From: Marispirochaeta sp963667435
GTDB lineage: Bacteria; Spirochaetota; Spirochaetia; JC444; Marispirochaetaceae
NCBI GenBank assembly: GCA_963667435.1
Contig: OY763414.1
Span: 1,550,001-1,614,000, forward strand
Length of the DNA: 64,000 bases
Direction of reading: 5' to 3'
The notes beneath the pieces are model-generated. The model made no database searches. It was not told the DNA's origin and was given only the letters and a program-made list of their open reading frames with translations. Both the position numbers and the translations under genes were made by a program. Positions 61,728 to 64,000 of this stretch are shown here, piece by piece. Every line of letters starts with the position of its first letter. Position 1 is the stretch's first letter.

Positions 61728-62108
61728 TTATTCTGTTTGAGAGGAAACACTTTCCGGGCTTGTTTGTTCGTCCCGGGAGTTCATAGACTCGTACAGCCGG
61801 GATATCACTTCCAGCACTGCATTACCTATATGTTGACCCGATTCGCTGAGGCTGTACTCTACCCGGGGAGGTTTCTCGTTAAAGTCCCTGCGGATAACCA
61901 GTCCTTCGTCAACCAGGACTTTCAGAGTCTTGGACAGCATCCTCTCACTGATACCCTCTACTGCCCGGGAAATCTCGCCGAACCGCGCCGGACTTTCTTT
62001 CAGATAGGCGATGATAAGCATCCCCCATCTTCCAAAAATATGGTCAAAAGCAGCCCGGGAAGGACAGTGGGCGGCAAAAACATTGTATTCCAAGTCTTTA
62101 TATTTCAT
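61728..62108 (-). CDS. HxlR-family transcriptional regulator
   Basis: A 126-residue winged-helix regulator. AAHCPSRAAFDHIFGRWGMLII carries the single Cys15 typical of redox-sensing HxlR proteins (key part), then FGEISRAVEGISERMLSKTLKVLVDEGLV (key part) forms the wing. It faces the QorB-like gene, 101 bases apart, which mirrors the YtfH/YtfG (QorR/QorB) pair where the regulator senses disulfide stress and represses the reductase. Confidence 0.92.
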   Translation of the reverse strand: MKYKDLEYNVFAAHCPSRAAFDHIFGRWGMLIIAYLKESPARFGEISRAVEGISERMLSKTLKVLVDEGLVIRRDFNEKPPRVEYSLSESGQHIGNAVLEVISRLYESMNSRDEQTSPESVSSQTE

Positions 62109-62209
62109 TTTCTTTCCTTTTTCAGGTTATCACAGAAAAAAAAGCTTGTCACTTACCAAAATATAGCACTATATTTTCGTTAGTGATAACGATTTGTAAG
62201 GAGACATAT

Positions 62210-63061
62210 ATGAAATATGCAGTAACTGGTTCTACAGGCGGTTTTGGTTCTTCAGCAATCAAACATCTTTTAAATAGTAAAATCCCGGCAGATTCTATTG
62301 TGGCTGTTGCCAGAAATGAAGCTAAAGCGTCCACTCTGAAAGATCAGAGTGTGGATGTGCGCATAGCCGACTATGAAAATTCCGAGTCACTAACAAAGGC
62401 GTTAGAAGGAGTTCAAAAGGTTCTTCTCGTATCCAGCTCGGAAGTGGGTAAACGTTTTAACCAGCATAAAAATGTTATTGATGCGGCAAAAGCGTCTGGC
62501 GTGAAACAGATTATTTATACCAGCATAACCCGTGCAGATACTTCGGCCAATATTCTGGCCCCCGAACACAAACAGACTGAAGCCTATCTGAATAGTTCAG
62601 GAATAGAATTTGTGATTCTGAGGAATAACTGGTACACCGAAAACTATCTTCCCGATGTTCAGTATGGCGGTCAGTCAGGCGTAATAGCCACAGCAACCGG
62701 CGAAGGCCGAGTCGCCTCTGCCGGCCGGAATGAATACGCAGAAGCGGCAGCAGCTGTTCTGACAGGAGATGGACACAGCGGTAAGACCTATGAACTTGCT
62801 GGACCTTTGTGGAACTTCCATGAACTAGCCCTAGCGGCATCGGCTGTTCTGGGTAAGCCGGTTTCACATCGGCTTATTACCGTAGAAGAGAGAAAAGCCA
62901 ACCTTGTGGCAGCCGGGATGGATGAGGGAACCGCCGGTTTTTATGCTGCATTGGATCAGTCCATCGCCGAAGGTACCCTGGATATTGAAAGCCAGGATAT
63001 GGCAAATCTTCTGGGAAGGAAACCGGCTTCGCTGGAGGAAACTTTAAAGAAACTGATTTGA
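62210..63061 (+). CDS. qorB: NAD(P)H-binding QorB/NmrA-like quinone oxidoreductase
   Basis: A 283-residue atypical SDR. MKYAVTGSTGGFGSSAIKHLL is the N-terminal GxxGxxG fold (TGSTGGFG). YTSITRADTSANILAPEHKQTEAYL (key part) and VILRNNWYTENYLPDVQYG fit QorB/YtfG-type NADPH:quinone reductases. ATG at 62210 has AAGGAGA eight bases upstream; a start at 62183 is in frame but adds a non-family extension. It is divergent from the HxlR gene, its presumed repressor, and ends in a strong terminator. Confidence 0.9.
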   Translation: MKYAVTGSTGGFGSSAIKHLLNSKIPADSIVAVARNEAKASTLKDQSVDVRIADYENSESLTKALEGVQKVLLVSSSEVGKRFNQHKNVIDAAKASGVKQIIYTSITRADTSANILAPEHKQTEAYLNSSGIEFVILRNNWYTENYLPDVQYGGQSGVIATATGEGRVASAGRNEYAEAAAAVLTGDGHSGKTYELAGPLWNFHELALAASAVLGKPVSHRLITVEERKANLVAAGMDEGTAGFYAALDQSIAEGTLDIESQDMANLLGRKPASLEETLKKLI

Positions 63062-63082
63062 GTTTATGTATTTTCTTCAGAG

Positions 63083-63107
63083 AGGCAGCCTGATGGCTGC
63101 CTTTTTT
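63083..63107 (+). terminator. Rho-independent terminator after qorB
   Basis: A perfect 7-bp stem GGCAGCC-TGAT-GGCTGCC (63084-63101) is followed by six T. Confidence 0.92.
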
Positions 63108-63428
63108 GGGGGTAATTTTCAGAACAATCCAAAGAGATTAATCTTTAAATCAGATATCCTGAAGATGGGTATGCTTAAAATCATCCTCATACTTATATCC
63201 ATAACCGAAAGCGTGATCCATACCGATGTGGCTCGCCCAGATTATTCCTGCTGCACATATTTTATATGTTTGGGAATTAACACAACAAGACTGGAGATTC
63301 ACCTTTCAAAAGCAATTCCTGGATAAATTATACTATATGGAATCTGCAAGTTCTTATCAGTGTTCTTTTTATACCCTTCATGATATGTTCATGGAACGTT
63401 CTAATAAAATAACCGGAGATATGAACAA
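63108..63428. other. intergenic region upstream of the sugar isomerase-like gene
   Basis: About 320 bases with no credible gene. Short frames cross it but have no ribosome site or recognisable motif. It probably carries the promoter of the gene at 63429; I could not define one clearly. Confidence 0.5.
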
Positions 63429-64000
63429 ATGATAAAATTCAGCACGACTGTAACATGTCAGTATGACACCGCTTTCTCGCCGTTCAAGGCGTCAGAATAC
63501 AGTCAGTCGCTGGAATGGGTAAAAACAAGCGGTTTTGACTCTGCAGAAATCTGCATTTCCAATTACACAGACATTGACCTTCAGGCAATGAGAAAGGAGC
63601 TCGACCAGCTTGGGATCGGGTGTTCCACCATCTCCACCGGGCAGAGCCGTACTCTGGAGGATATCTCGCTTATTCATGAACACCCTGCCCAGAGAAAAAA
63701 GGCTCAAGCTCGGATAAATGAGCACATCGATGCAGCTGTAATCCTCGGCAGCAAGGTTACCATAGGCCTGCTGCGGGGGCTCGGGAGTATGGCAAAGGCT
63801 GCGGAAGAGATGAAGCTCCTTACAGAAAGCCTTGCTCCCTGCCTTGAGTATGCGGAAAAAAACAATATCGTCCTGTTAATGGAAGCCATAAACCGCTACG
63901 AAACAGCCCACCTGAACAGCGCAGAGGATACCGTGAAATTTCTCGAAACCATGGGAGGATCATCCTCTCTGGGAATCCTCTGGGATGTATTTCATGCCAA
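63429..64000 (+). CDS. sugar phosphate isomerase/epimerase family protein, cut by window end
   Basis: The visible 190 codons form a TIM-barrel protein of the same family as the protein at 5121-5927. Shared marks are STGQ near residue 62, LLRGL near 114, MEAINRYETAHLNSAED near 152 (metal Glu) and LWDVFHA at the visible end (metal Asp and His). It probably isomerises a keto-sugar or sugar acid. GGAG lies upstream of the ATG. The gene and its operon continue beyond the window. Confidence 0.85.
   Translation, partial: MIKFSTTVTCQYDTAFSPFKASEYSQSLEWVKTSGFDSAEICISNYTDIDLQAMRKELDQLGIGCSTISTGQSRTLEDISLIHEHPAQRKKAQARINEHIDAAVILGSKVTIGLLRGLGSMAKAAEEMKLLTESLAPCLEYAEKNNIVLLMEAINRYETAHLNSAEDTVKFLETMGGSSSLGILWDVFHA

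Noticed and set aside
63066..63432. Short frames after qorB
   Set aside because: They span the qorB terminator or lack ribosome sites, and show no family features.
1..64000. CRISPR arrays, rRNA or tRNA genes
   Set aside because: No regularly spaced repeats or recognisable rRNA were seen; tRNAs were looked for by eye only and cannot be fully excluded.

Overview
The window is a dense bacterial chromosome segment of roughly 48% G+C by eye, with many overlapping genes. Three binding-protein or adaptor genes have clear signal peptides. TRAP transporters, a stand-alone Mbh/Mrp-type Na+/H+ antiporter module, rubrerythrin, CstA and a hexuronate pathway suit an anaerobic or facultative fermenter. The style fits a free-living spirochaete (Sediminispirochaeta/Marispirochaeta-like), but no rRNA or marker gene here proves it.

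Layout. 1-4.2 kb: the end of an SDR dehydrogenase, a three-gene overlapping operon with an ArsA-like ATPase, and CstA. 4.4-9.9 kb: a GntR/FCD regulator facing an operon of TRAP transporter (dctP-dctQ-dctM), a URO-D-family protein and a sugar isomerase-like protein. The gntR and dctP promoters share an operator-like sequence over their -10 boxes. 10.2-21 kb: hexuronate catabolism (uxuA, uxuB) with an Ldh2-type dehydrogenase, a second TRAP operon, an AraC regulator and a zinc alcohol dehydrogenase. It is scarred by a decayed ldh2 copy and by an IS256-family element that interrupts dctQ, with a perfect 8-bp target duplication. 21-29 kb: MscS channel, aldo/keto reductase, APH-like kinase, AEC carrier and a 1235-residue propeller-type hybrid histidine kinase.

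29-33.9 kb: ten overlapping genes encode a PII-like protein, a PTS EIIA-like protein and an antiporter in mbhA-H order. 34-40.2 kb: a RiPP-type cluster. It has a 61-residue precursor with a lasso-like leader, a B1 (PqqD/RRE) protein, a B2 leader peptidase, an ABC exporter, an HprK-like kinase, a nucleotidyltransferase and a phosphoribosyltransferase-RRE fusion. No lasso macrolactam synthetase is present, and the core lacks the usual ring-forming acid. This is my main candidate for an undescribed system. 40.4-44.7 kb: an operon of unknown purpose with a DUF1858/solute-binding-like protein, a HypB/UreG-like GTPase, a DUF1858-ABC ATPase, a zinc-ribbon protein and a 2-hydroxyacid dehydrogenase.

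44.7-58.9 kb: a diguanylate cyclase, a DMT transporter, a truncated dehydrogenase back to back with a truncated GntR remnant, an RND efflux pair, an aminotransferase, rubrerythrin, two envelope proteins, and an AraC-SDR-enolase-superfamily catabolic group. 59.4-61.7 kb: an A+T-rich island with a structured leader (putative ncRNA), a UG/DRT-like reverse transcriptase, a transposase remnant and an attC-like palindrome. 61.7-64 kb: a divergent HxlR/QorB-like pair, then a second sugar isomerase-like gene cut by the window end. I saw no CRISPR array, rRNA or tRNA.
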